From contig NZ_JAEIOS010000015.1 in assembly GCF_016342265.1 (NCBI RefSeq), positions 248,001-312,000 on the forward strand: a stretch of 64,000 nt of DNA, given 5' to 3'. Position 1 is the stretch's first letter. The number at the start of each line of letters is the position of its first letter. This stretch comes from Corynebacterium meridianum (GTDB taxonomy: Bacteria; Actinomycetota; Actinomycetes; Mycobacteriales; Mycobacteriaceae). Positions 36,701 through 44,698 of this stretch are shown here, piece after piece. Both the position numbers and the translations under genes were made by a program. Below the pieces are notes generated by a model. The model made no database searches and was not told the origin of the DNA. It worked only from the letters and a program-made list of their open reading frames with translations.

Positions 36701-37652
36701 GGAGCCCGATGGACACGTCGCGGTCGGCGTGCAGTCTCGCCGCGCAGGCCACGACGGTGGCCTCGGTCGGTCCGTAGGTGTTCCAGATCTCCCGGTCGCC
36801 GGTGTCCAGCCGCTGCACGAGCTCGGCGGGACACGCCTCACCGCCGAAGATGAGCAGGCGGACGTTGTCGAGGGCCTCCGCGGGCCACAGACCGGCGAGG
36901 GTCGGGACGGTGGACACGGCGGTGATGTCGTGGCTGATCAACCACGGCCCGAGATCCATTCCCGAGCGCACCAGCATGCGCGGCGCGGGGACGAGGCAGG
37001 CGCCGTGACCCCAGGCGAGCCACATCTCCTCGCAGGAGGCGTCGAAGGCGACGGAGAGCCCGGCGAGCACCCGGTCGTCGGGTCCGAGTGGACCACCTGG
37101 AGCGTCGGCGAGGAACATCCGTGTCTCGGCGTCGACGAAGGCGGCGGCCGAGCGGTGCGTGACGGCGACGCCCTTGGGGCGGCCGGTGGAACCGGAGGTG
37201 AAGATGATCCACGCGTCGTCGTCCGGTCGTGGCGGACGGGTGTCCCCACCGGCGGTTCGGCGGTGCACCGTCAGGCCGGCGCCGGTGACGGTCGCGTTGA
37301 CGCGGGCCTCGGTGAAGACCATCTCGGCGCGCTCGTCGGGGTCGTCGGCGTCGACCGGGACGTAGGCGGCGCCGGCCGTGAGGATCGCGAGGATTGTGGT
37401 GTAGAGCTCGCTGCCGCCACTCGGCAGCCGGACGCCGATGCGGTCGCCCCGGCGGATGCCGGCCGCGTGCAGGTCGGCGGCCTTGTCGCGAACGACGTCC
37501 ATGAGCTCGGCGTAGGTGAGCACCTCTCCGTCGTCGATCGCCGCGGCGTCGGGGTGTGCGGTCGCGGTACGGGAGAGGATGTCGACGAGCGTGCGGCGGG
37601 GCGGGGCCTCGCCCGTGCGCAGGAACTGGCGGGGTACGGATTTCAGTGACAC
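33768..37652 (-). CDS. Pls/PosA-type single-module peptide synthetase (epsilon-poly-lysine synthetase-like)
   Basis: 1294 residues. Adenylation domain (about 20-490): FTSGSTGRPKG at 151-161, NTYGPTEAT at 291-299, SGKVDK at 481-486. Carrier domain with the phosphopantetheine serine S536 in FFALGGTSL. Then six or so membrane helices in pairs (first near 605-665) between three tandem left-handed-helix (hexapeptide) domains, e.g. around 750-830, 980-1050 and 1200-1280. This order and length equal the Streptomyces poly-lysine synthetase Pls. The specificity residues read D204 A205 E208 S247 I268 G270 T292 V300 V301 K483, close to a lysine code. It would make a short cationic homopolymer at the membrane. 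No separate condensation or thioesterase domain, as in Pls. Confidence 0.9.
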   Translation of the reverse strand: MSLKSVPRQFLRTGEAPPRRTLVDILSRTATAHPDAAAIDDGEVLTYAELMDVVRDKAADLHAAGIRRGDRIGVRLPSGGSELYTTILAILTAGAAYVPVDADDPDERAEMVFTEARVNATVTGAGLTVHRRTAGGDTRPPRPDDDAWIIFTSGSTGRPKGVAVTHRSAAAFVDAETRMFLADAPGGPLGPDDRVLAGLSVAFDASCEEMWLAWGHGACLVPAPRMLVRSGMDLGPWLISHDITAVSTVPTLAGLWPAEALDNVRLLIFGGEACPAELVQRLDTGDREIWNTYGPTEATVVACAARLHADRDVSIGLPLDGWDLVVVDAEGAPVSSGEVGELVIGGVGLARYLDPEKDREKYAPLRSVGWSRAYRSGDHVRLEEDGLYFVGRVDDQVKIGGRRIELGEVEAAVAALPGVRSSAVVVQTTGADSKVLVAYLSREDDAVDFDTEAATVQLAESMPAALVPRLCVLDELPVRTSGKVDKAALPWPLPGAVTDTSAMTPTEAWLAELWVDVLGAAVADPDTDFFALGGTSLAAATLVGRIRERFPTISVRELYDHPRLGALAHRLDERRGTGPNEVEKQPTSPVPTRTRLIQHLIQVPVMTLQAAQWVVWLILGNNLAAATGVWWARPAPWWLVLLLLIVFVTPIGRLPMGAFAARLLTRGIAPGDYARGGREHLRLWTADRIQDACGARDIAGATWITSYARLLGANVGRDVHLHTLPPVTGLLTLGDHCCIEPETDLSGMWVDGDTVHVGRITVEADARVGARSTLLPGAVIGSGAHVEAGSCVTGDKKVKAGARWAGSPAAKVGRAKKRFPEEHPDRRPWWVPVYGATSLALSLMPVVSVGAGAAVVAGLATVLGGSTTTTVAASVLLAPLGALIAFGLNVVLTLVGVRLMSIRLATGIHPVRSRIGWQLWATERLMDAARTHLFPLYASRLTPAWLRALGARVGRDTEISTAVMVPAFTEIRDGAFLADDTMVGGYELGGGWMLAGRTRIGKRSFLGNSGIAGAGRKLAKNSLVAVLSQTPKKARAGSNWLGSPPERLRRVTVDAGGEARTYQPTARLKRARGLVETMRLLAPMTSGVLVAGTLLALQWLYTRPDSPVAGAVLAWLCGGLVLMGAGLGAAAITVAVKWLCVGRIRAGEHPLWSRFVWLNELQDAFVEAVAAPWFLNPNQGAKPLVWFLRAIGARIGRGTWIESYWLPEADLVEVGDAATIGPGCVVQTHLFQDRVMSLDTVKLGAGAVLGPHSVILPAASLGEGTTIGPASLVLRGDRVPGHTAWQGNPVEPRS

Positions 37653-37689
37653 TGTGCGGGGCTGGGCGCTTTCCGGTTGGGGATGGTTT

Positions 37690-38136
37690 CTAGTCGGCGT
37701 CGAGGGCGATGATCGCCTTCGCGAGCTTGCGCAGGTGTTTGAGCTGCTTCGAGGTCGACTCGTCGAGGGCGCGGTCCTCGGCGTCGGTCACGATGCCGGC
37801 GAGCTTCTTCTGTGCGGCCCGCCCCTTCTTCGTCGCGGCGACGATCTGTCGGCGACGGTCCTTCTGGTCCCGTTCGCGCTTGACCCAGGAGTGCTTCTCC
37901 AGGCCGTCGATCAGGCGGACCATGTCGGAGGCGTCGACGGCGAGGAGCTCGCACAGTGCGGTCTGGCTGGCCGCCGATTCCTCGACGAGGCAGGTGAGCA
38001 CCCAGTACTCGCGGAGGCCGGTCTTCTCGTCGGCGAGGGCCCTCTCGACTTCGTCGCGGGTGCGCCTGCGGAGGCGCTCGAGCTGGAACGAGGGGGATTC
38101 GAGGAGTGCTGTGGGAACAAGAGGCGTCGCTGACAT
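37690..38136 (-). CDS. MarR-family transcriptional regulator
   Basis: 148 residues from the ATG at 38136; TAGGAT ends seven bases upstream on the minus strand, so the start looks leaderless. Winged helix: TGLREYWVLTCLVEE, LCELLAVDASDMVRLIDGLE (recognition helix) and the wing VKRERDQKDRRRQIV. The C-terminus is Lys-rich. It lies 37 bases before the Pls-like gene on the same strand and probably controls it. A 16-base palindrome at 38178-38193 is a candidate operator. Confidence 0.92.
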   Translation of the reverse strand: MSATPLVPTALLESPSFQLERLRRRTRDEVERALADEKTGLREYWVLTCLVEESAASQTALCELLAVDASDMVRLIDGLEKHSWVKRERDQKDRRRQIVAATKKGRAAQKKLAGIVTDAEDRALDESTSKQLKHLRKLAKAIIALDAD

Positions 38137-38177
38137 ACCATTGATCCTAGCTTTCCAACATGGCGGGCGTAAAACGT

Positions 38178-38193
38178 TGGTGGACATCCACCA
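38178..38193. promoter_or_regulatory. Palindrome upstream of the MarR gene
   Basis: TGGTGGA-CA-TCCACCA, perfect. It starts 28 bases upstream of the TAGGAT box (38144-38149, minus strand), just above the -35 position. It also lies 30 bases after the rhodanese stop. A MarR-type dyad is the natural reading; unproven. Confidence 0.5.
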
Positions 38194-38223
38194 TTGCGTG
38201 TCGCCGTGAACCGGGGGACGGGG

Positions 38224-38523
38224 TCAGATGCCGGGAATCTCCATGGGCAGCTCCGCGGCGCGCCACGCCGATGTACCGCCCTCAACGTTGATCGCGTCGA
38301 TGCCACGGTGTTCGAGGTACTCGCAGACGCGGGCCGACCGGCCGCCCGAGAGGCAGATGACGTAGAGGTCGCGGTCCCGGTCGATCTCGTCGAGTCGACC
38401 GACGATCTCACTCATGGGCAGGTTGACCGCACCCGTCGCGTGACCGTCCGCGAACTCGTCGGCCTCCCGGACATCGACGATCTGTGCATCGGACGGAACG
38501 GCGGAGGGAAGAACGGTTTTCAT
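38224..38523 (-). CDS. Single-domain rhodanese
   Basis: 99 residues, one rhodanese domain with the active-site loop CLSGGRS (Cys near residue 58, C-x4-R) and the entry blocks IVDVREADEFADGH and GGTSAWRA. Such proteins move sulfane sulfur in the cytoplasm. No signal peptide. On the same strand as the MarR gene, 87 bases upstream of it, but with a palindrome and promoter in between. Confidence 0.93.
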   Translation of the reverse strand: MKTVLPSAVPSDAQIVDVREADEFADGHATGAVNLPMSEIVGRLDEIDRDRDLYVICLSGGRSARVCEYLEHRGIDAINVEGGTSAWRAAELPMEIPGI

Positions 38524-38719
38524 GTGTCGATCCTTCGTGTGGGGGTGTCGGCTGCTGTCCGGGCGTCACCCGCGGGTGTCCCGGACAGCAGCAGTTTACC
38601 TGCGGTCACGGTGCATTCGGCGGAGCCACGGACCCGAACGGGGCTGGGCCGCCGCGATATCGCAGCCTGGTTCCGGCGGTCACCGGTCCGGTGTCACGTG
38701 AGGTAAATAGACTGGGCCC

Positions 38720-39523
38720 ATGCAGGGAACCCGTTCGACGATGTTCAACTTCGGCTGGCCACTCGTGGTGGCCCTCATCCTCCTCGTCATCATCGCCGCT
38801 GTCCTGGCCAGGATCGGCCGGACCGAACACGCGCCGGTCATTCCCTGGGCCGCGGTCCGGGCGACGGTCCAGCTGCTCGTCCTCGGACTCGTCCTCGACT
38901 TCGCGGTGAGTCGTGTGTGGGCTGTTGTGCTGTTTCTCATCGCGATCACCCTGACCGCCGCGGAAACCGCGCACGGTCGGATCCGCACCGCCCGGATCGG
39001 CCAGCACGTACCGAGGAAGGACCGCCCCCGGTTGCCGCTCCGTCAGAGGATCCGGGAGATACTCATCCTCACCGTTCCCGTCGGTCTGGGCCCGTTCACG
39101 TTGGTCGCCGCGCTCCTGGTGAGCGGAATTCTCGACATGCGGGGGATGGCAGTGATCCCGGTCGCGGGAATCCTCATCGGGCACGGCATGGCGGTTTCCG
39201 CGCTCACGGGCCGGCGCGTGCACGAGGAACTCCGAGCAGGGCAGGGCGAGGTCGAGGCCGCGCTCTCCCTCGGATTCACGGACGGTCAGGCGAGAATGCT
39301 CGTCGCCGAAAGAGCGGCGAGCACCGCGCTCGTGCCCACCATCGACACCACGAAAACGGTGGGGATGGTGACCATCCCGGGGGCGTTCGTCGGCATGATC
39401 CTCGGCGGTGCGACACCACTGGAGGCCGGGATCATGCAGCTGTTCGTGATCCTCGCGATCCTCGCGGTCGCCACCGCGGCACTGACGATCACCGAATACC
39501 TCGTGGTGTGGCGCCTGCTCTGA
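38720..39523 (+). CDS. FetB-type iron export permease (UPF0014)
   Basis: 267 residues, about seven helices, of the YbbM/FetB family (blocks VRATVQLLVLGLVLDF, LIGHGMAVSAL, TIPGAFVGMILGGATPLEAG). In E. coli FetA-FetB exports iron and helps against peroxide stress. No ATPase gene is next to it here. TAGACT at 38708-38713 ends six bases before the ATG: leaderless start. Confidence 0.88.
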   Translation: MQGTRSTMFNFGWPLVVALILLVIIAAVLARIGRTEHAPVIPWAAVRATVQLLVLGLVLDFAVSRVWAVVLFLIAITLTAAETAHGRIRTARIGQHVPRKDRPRLPLRQRIREILILTVPVGLGPFTLVAALLVSGILDMRGMAVIPVAGILIGHGMAVSALTGRRVHEELRAGQGEVEAALSLGFTDGQARMLVAERAASTALVPTIDTTKTVGMVTIPGAFVGMILGGATPLEAGIMQLFVILAILAVATAALTITEYLVVWRLL

Positions 39524-39803
39524 CCGGTGCACCGGCCCCGGCCGGGCATCCGGTCCGGGTTTCCTGATCGGCGGATCGATCGGGCTGGATCATCGTGCGG
39601 GCAGTCGTGGTTCGAAGGTGGTTCCGTGCTCCTGACGGCCGCGCGGTCCGTGACCGTGCGGATGCCCGACGGCTCCGGGAGAACAACGATGACGGGTGAG
39701 CAGGTCACCGCCGGGGCTGCTGGTACAGCCGCAAGACCACCGCCACCGGTTTCCGCGGAACCCCGGAATCGGCGGGGTAGGCACGCGACTCAACGACGAT
39801 CAA

Positions 39804-40781
39804 CTAGTCGGAGTCCTTGTGCCGGTGGGGCCAGCCCCGCTTGCCCCGGGAGTGTCGTTCCTTCTTCGGCGGTTCCGGGGATACCACCGGTGGCTGTTCC
39901 CCGGTGGTGGACAGATGCCGCAGCAGCTGCTCCTGCTGTTCGGTCATCCGGCTGATCTGGCCCCGTAGGTGGGCGACCTCGCGGCGCAGCCCCTTGAGTT
40001 CCCGGGTGACCACCCGCTGCTGGTCCTGCATCGCCGCGGTGTCCTCGTCCTCAACCTGCTGGACCAGCCATGACGCGAACGTCGCGGTGACGACACCGGC
40101 GACCGCGATGCCACCGAGCATCACCCCGATGCCGATGTAGCGCCCCGACGTGGTCACCGGTGTGATGTCGCCGTAGCCGACCGTCGTCACGGTCACGATC
40201 GACCACCAGACGGCGTCGAAGAAGGTCGCGATCTGGGAGTCGGCGTTACCGTGCTCGACGTCGTAGATGGCCAGCGCGGAGATCAGGATCAGCAGCACCG
40301 AGGCCACACCGGTGTAGGCGGCAACCGTGACCCGCTTGTTCGACGCCGAGAACCGCTGCACCAGGAAAATCACCGGCAGGATCCGCAGCAGTCGCAGCGG
40401 CCGGAACCAGGGCAGCACGACCAGGAGGAACTCGTGGAAGTGCAGCCAGAACCAACGGACCCGGCGTTCGGCGAGGTAGAGGCGGGCCACATAGTCGACG
40501 ATGAACGCCCACCAGGTCAACCACATGCCGTACTCGGCGATGCGGGTCCAGCGGGCGTCGGCCCGTCCGATCGAGGCCCAGATGAACAGCACCAGGAAGA
40601 TAACGGAGACGATGATCATCGGCCCCTCGACCTTCGCCTCCCACCGTTGCTGTGCGGGTGCGTCCTCGGGTATCTCCGGGTGGAAGACCTCGAGGTAGGC
40701 GTACTTCAGGCGGGCCGTGAAGGGCATTCCCTGATCCGGGTCCGCTGTGGTCCGGGTGCTCTCGTCTGGGGTGGCGGGCAT
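39804..40781 (-). CDS. Voltage-gated-type potassium channel
   Basis: 325 residues. Helices S1-S4 at about 50-75, 85-105, 115-135 and 145-165, then a pore with the selectivity filter TVTTVGYGD and the last helix (IGIGVMLGGIAVAGVVTATFA). A cytoplasmic coiled coil follows (EDTAAMQDQQRVVTREL to MTEQQEQLLRHL), then a basic tail. It lets K+ pass the cytoplasmic membrane. The S4 segment has a few Arg (WFRPLRLLRILPV), so voltage sensing is possible. The 280 bases between it and fetB hold nothing I recognise. Confidence 0.93.
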   Translation of the reverse strand: MPATPDESTRTTADPDQGMPFTARLKYAYLEVFHPEIPEDAPAQQRWEAKVEGPMIIVSVIFLVLFIWASIGRADARWTRIAEYGMWLTWWAFIVDYVARLYLAERRVRWFWLHFHEFLLVVLPWFRPLRLLRILPVIFLVQRFSASNKRVTVAAYTGVASVLLILISALAIYDVEHGNADSQIATFFDAVWWSIVTVTTVGYGDITPVTTSGRYIGIGVMLGGIAVAGVVTATFASWLVQQVEDEDTAAMQDQQRVVTRELKGLRREVAHLRGQISRMTEQQEQLLRHLSTTGEQPPVVSPEPPKKERHSRGKRGWPHRHKDSD

Positions 40782-40808
40782 GACGAACAGTCTGCCATGC
40801 CCGGATTT

Positions 40809-41285
40809 CTAGCCCTGGTAGCGCTCGATGGAGGCCTGCAGGATCTTCTCGGCCTCGGCCTTGTCGCCCCAGCCCGCGCCCTGGACCTCTTTGCCGGGCT
40901 CCAGGTCCTTGTAGTGGACGAAGAAGTGCTCGATCTCGTCGCGGACGAAGGAGGACACGTCGTCGATGTCCTGGAGGTGGTCGAAACGGGGATCGTCCAG
41001 GACACAGAGCAGCTTGTCGTCCCCGCCGGCCTCGTCCGTCATCTTGAACACACCGACGGTGCGGGCCTTGACGATGACACCGGGGAGGAGCGGCTCAGGC
41101 AGGATCACCAGCGCGTCCATCGGGTCGCCGTCCTCGCCGAGGGTGTGGTCGATGAAGCCGTAATCGGCGGGGTACGCCATCGGGGTGAACAGGTAACGGT
41201 CCAGGTGGACCTTGCCCGTCTCGTGGTCGACCTCGTACTTGTTGCGGGAGCCCTTGGGGATCTCGATCGTGACTTCGATGCTCAT
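40809..41285 (-). CDS. ppa: Inorganic pyrophosphatase
   Basis: 158 residues from the ATG at 41285 ([18 protein letters not shown]); the longer frame upstream is leader. Family I soluble pyrophosphatase with the signature [11 protein letters not shown] and the conserved block [13 protein letters not shown]. It drives biosynthesis by removing pyrophosphate. GGAAAGGAA lies 16-20 bases upstream. A TAGGAT box at 41419-41424 (minus strand) gives a leader of about 130 bases. Confidence 0.97.
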   Translation of the reverse strand: MSIEVTIEIPKGSRNKYEVDHETGKVHLDRYLFTPMAYPADYGFIDHTLGEDGDPMDALVILPEPLLPGVIVKARTVGVFKMTDEAGGDDKLLCVLDDPRFDHLQDIDDVSSFVRDEIEHFFVHYKDLEPGKEVQGAGWGDKAEAEKILQASIERYQG

Positions 41286-41531
41286 GGCGTTTGTTGCGTG
41301 TTCCTTTCCCTGCACCCCACCCCACCGCGGAACTGAGAGGCACCGCGGGAGGTGACGCAGGATCGACTGCTGTGGACTGGAAAACGGGGACGGCTGAACC
41401 CGGACCCGTGACCACTCCATCCTAGCCTTGACGGTGCACCGCGCCCGCGCGGTGCACTAGGATCAGGCCCGCAACGGAAACGACCGGCGGGCGGGACACG
41501 CGACGCCGGGCGACGCTCGGAAAGGGAAGTC

Positions 41532-42842
41532 ATGGCGCGTAGGGACTGGTGGTGGGTGATCTCCGCCGTCCTGGTGGTGGGGGCCGCAGGTGGGGTGACC
41601 ACCGTCGCGGCACTCAAGGCCGAGGCTGACGGGGCACTCACCCACGCCGCGCCGCTCACGGTCACCCGGCCCACCGAGGCATTCACCCCGGTACCGACCG
41701 ACGGTGATGCCACCGGTACCTATCCCGGAACGGCCGAGCTGGTCGCCCGGCTGGACGCGTTCGCAGCCGATCCCCGGCTGGGGCACCTCGTCGGCTCCGT
41801 CACCGACGCGACGACCGGTGAGGTGATCTGGAGCCGAGACCCGGATCAGCCGGTGCGCCCGGCATCCACCGTGAAGATCCTGACCGCCGCCGCGGCGCTG
41901 CTGACGTTCGGCCCGGAACACACCGTCACGACCGCCGTCGTGGAGGGCGCCGAGCCCGATACCGCTGTGCTCGTCGGCGCCGGGGACGTCGACCTGGACG
42001 CGGGACAGCTGGACGAACTCGCCGCGGGGATCCGCGGGCAGCTCCCCGGCGGGGACCCGGTCGACGTCTTCGTGGACACGTCCCGGTGGTCCGCGGACAA
42101 CTTCGCCCCCGGCTGGTTCCGGGAGGACATCGCCGCCGGCTACATCACCCCCATGGAACCGGTGATGATGAACCGGGGGCTGGTCGATCCCACGAACGCC
42201 CACGGGCCGCGCAGCGCCGAACCCGCCGTCGACGTCTCCCGGGCGCTGGGGGAAAGGCTGGGCGCCCGGCGCTTCGGGTACACCACGGCACCCCCCGATG
42301 CCCGTGTGCTGGCCTCGGTGAACTCGGCACCTCTGCTCCACCGGCTGGAGCTGATGATGCGGACCAGTGACAATGTCGCAGCCGAGGCCCTCGGCCGGGA
42401 GCTCGCGCTGAGCCGCGGGCTGCCCGCCGATTCGGCGGGCGCCGGTCGTGCGGTACTCGACATCCTCCGGGAACACGGGCTCGATGTGACCGGCGCCCGG
42501 CTCGACGACACCTCCGGGCTGTCCGGGGAGGACCAGGCGACGACGGGACTTCTCGACGCCGTGCTCACCGCTGCCGCCCGGGGCACGGAGCTCCGGCCCC
42601 TCCTGGAAACCCTTCCCGTCGCCGCGGCGACGGGGACGTTGGCCAACCGTTTCGACGGATCCGTGGGGCGCGGGTGGGTGCGGGCGAAGACCGGGACACT
42701 CACCGACACCTCGGCACTCGCGGGAACGGTGACGTCCGCGGACCGTCGGGTCTACACCTTCGCGTTCATCTCCAACGACTCGGAGATCCTGCCCGCCAGG
42801 GACGCCCTGGACGTGCTGGCCTCCACGCTGCGGGCCGGGTGA
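41532..42842 (+). CDS. dacB: D-alanyl-D-alanine carboxypeptidase/endopeptidase (PBP4 type)
   Basis: 436 residues. An N-terminal anchor or signal helix (about 7-28), then the class C penicillin-binding fold: STVK at residues 112-115, the SDN triad member in RTSDNVAAE and KTGT in RAKTGTLTDTS. It trims peptidoglycan outside the membrane. RBS GGAAAGGGAAG before the ATG. The tilS gene follows after seven bases, and hpt and ftsH after that, a common actinobacterial order. Confidence 0.95.
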   Translation: MARRDWWWVISAVLVVGAAGGVTTVAALKAEADGALTHAAPLTVTRPTEAFTPVPTDGDATGTYPGTAELVARLDAFAADPRLGHLVGSVTDATTGEVIWSRDPDQPVRPASTVKILTAAAALLTFGPEHTVTTAVVEGAEPDTAVLVGAGDVDLDAGQLDELAAGIRGQLPGGDPVDVFVDTSRWSADNFAPGWFREDIAAGYITPMEPVMMNRGLVDPTNAHGPRSAEPAVDVSRALGERLGARRFGYTTAPPDARVLASVNSAPLLHRLELMMRTSDNVAAEALGRELALSRGLPADSAGAGRAVLDILREHGLDVTGARLDDTSGLSGEDQATTGLLDAVLTAAARGTELRPLLETLPVAAATGTLANRFDGSVGRGWVRAKTGTLTDTSALAGTVTSADRRVYTFAFISNDSEILPARDALDVLASTLRAG

Positions 42843-42849
42843 CCGACGG

Positions 42850-43866
42850 GTGCCCGCCCGGATCGGGGACGTGCCAATTCCCCGCACCTGCCCGCACTTT
42901 CTGATCCTGCGCCGCGCCGTCAGACGGGTAGCGTCCCCCGGCCGGATTGCGGTGATCGGGGTGTCCGGGGGGCCGGATTCCCTGATGCTCGCGGCGGCCG
43001 CCCGCGCCGAGGACGTGGCCGTGCACGCGGTCTGCGTCGACCACGGGCTGCAGGCCGGAAGCGGGGAGCAGGCGGAGCGGGCCGCGGACCAGGTCCGTTC
43101 GATGGGAGGAAACGCAGACGTCGCCGTCGTCGACCCGTCCGCATTTCCGGGCGGGACCGAGGCTGCGGCCCGCGCCGCGCGCTACCGGGTCCTCGGTTCG
43201 ACCGCCGCCCGGCTCGGCACCTCGGTGTGGGTCGGGCACACCCTCGACGACCGGGCCGAGACCATGCTGCTCGCGGCGCTCCGCGGCAACCCGGGCGGCC
43301 TCGCGGAGGAGGCCGTTGTGCCCGGTACAGCGGGCACCGGGTACCCCGTCCCGCTGCTCCGCCCCTTCCTCGGTGTCCGCCGTGCCGATACCGTCGGTGC
43401 CGCCCGGGAACTCGGCCTCACACCGTGGTGGGACCCGCACAACAGTGACACCGCCTTCCGCCGGGTGGCCCTGCGGAGAGAGATCCTCCCGGCACTCGCC
43501 GAGGTCGTCGGGGGCGACCCGGCACCCGCACTCGCCGGGGCGTCGGCGAAGGCGACCGAGGACTCTGACCTGCTCGACCGCCTCGCGGACGATGCACTGT
43601 GCAGACACCGCGAGGACACCGGGGACACCGCGACTGAAGTGCTGCCCGTCGGTATCGGGATGGAGCACCCGGCGTTGCGGCGCAGGATCATCGCCCGGTT
43701 CCTCCGGGAAAACGGGGCGACCGTCACCTCCCGCGGAACCTCCGGTGTCGACGCTCTCCTGAGCGACTGGCACGGGCAGGGGCCGGTCGCGGTGGGTGGA
43801 ACCACCGACGGGCGCAGGTTGGTTGTGGCGCGCCGTGGTGGCATTCTGACTGTGAGCGCGCGCTGA
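42850..43866 (+). CDS. tilS: tRNA(Ile)-lysidine synthase
   Basis: 338 residues from a GTG seven bases after dacB. N-type ATP-pyrophosphatase motif SGGPDS at residues 39-44, then VDHGLQAGS and [18 protein letters not shown]. It changes the CAU anticodon of tRNA-Ile to read AUA. Only the core and first C-terminal domain are present, as in most Actinobacteria. Confidence 0.95.
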   Translation: MPARIGDVPIPRTCPHFLILRRAVRRVASPGRIAVIGVSGGPDSLMLAAAARAEDVAVHAVCVDHGLQAGSGEQAERAADQVRSMGGNADVAVVDPSAFPGGTEAAARAARYRVLGSTAARLGTSVWVGHTLDDRAETMLLAALRGNPGGLAEEAVVPGTAGTGYPVPLLRPFLGVRRADTVGAARELGLTPWWDPHNSDTAFRRVALRREILPALAEVVGGDPAPALAGASAKATEDSDLLDRLADDALCRHREDTGDTATEVLPVGIGMEHPALRRRIIARFLRENGATVTSRGTSGVDALLSDWHGQGPVAVGGTTDGRRLVVARRGGILTVSAR

Positions 43867-43930
43867 AGGACACCCTGTGACCGGGCTCACCGTGCCGCGA
43901 GCGAACGACGACGAAGGGTCGAGACACACC

Positions 43931-44515
43931 ATGCACGAACAGCAGAACAACCCCGTACCCGACGGGCCCTACGGAACCGACGTGGAGAAGGTCCTCGTCA
44001 CCGAGGCGGACCTACAGCGCCGGGTGGCGGAGATGGCGGCGAAGGTGTCCGCCGAACACGCCGACGACGAGCAGGACCTCATCCTCATCGGGGTGCTCAA
44101 GGGTGCCGTATTCTTCATGACCGATTTCGCCCGCGCGCTGACGATCCCCTCCCAGATGGAGTTCATGGCTGTGTCCTCCTACGGCAACGCCAGCTCATCC
44201 TCCGGGGTCGTGCGGATCCTGAAGGACCTCGACCGCAACATCGCGGGCCGCAACGTGCTCATCGTGGAGGACATCATCGACTCCGGGCTCACGCTCTCCT
44301 GGTTGATCAAGAACCTGAAGAGCCGTGGACCGAAGACCCTCGAGGTCATCTCCCTGCTCCGCAAGCCGGAGGCCGTGCGGGCGAAGGTCGACTTCTCCGA
44401 CATCGGGTTCGACATCCCCAACGAGTTCGTCGTCGGCTACGGCCTCGACTACGCCGAGCGCTACCGTGACCTGCCCTATGTCGGCAGCCTGCACCCGAGC
44501 GTGTACGCAGACTGA
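43931..44515 (+). CDS. hpt: Hypoxanthine phosphoribosyltransferase
   Basis: 194 residues from the ATG at 43931 ([12 protein letters not shown]). A GTG at 43877 in the same frame, 11 bases after tilS, would give 18 extra residues without family support. PRPP-binding loop [14 protein letters not shown] and the active-site block [15 protein letters not shown] are intact. Purine salvage enzyme in the cytoplasm, between tilS and ftsH as is usual in this phylum. Confidence 0.96.
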   Translation: MHEQQNNPVPDGPYGTDVEKVLVTEADLQRRVAEMAAKVSAEHADDEQDLILIGVLKGAVFFMTDFARALTIPSQMEFMAVSSYGNASSSSGVVRILKDLDRNIAGRNVLIVEDIIDSGLTLSWLIKNLKSRGPKTLEVISLLRKPEAVRAKVDFSDIGFDIPNEFVVGYGLDYAERYRDLPYVGSLHPSVYAD

Positions 44516-44698
44516 CCGCGCCCGGCGGCTCCCCGGCACGGCCCGGGTACCCTGTGTGTGAGCTGCGCCGGAGATGACCCTCCGGCGCCCCGTCCACCGG
44601 CACGCTGTCCGTGCCCCGCAACGACTTGAAAAGAAAGGGCCCGGCGACCGCGCCCCGACGACACAGTAGTCGGGAGCGACCGCCGGCTTGGCTTGTGA

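Noticed and set aside
39524..39803. Possible small gene between fetB and the K+ channel
   Set aside because: Open frames exist but lack ribosome site and coherent protein content; I see nothing there.
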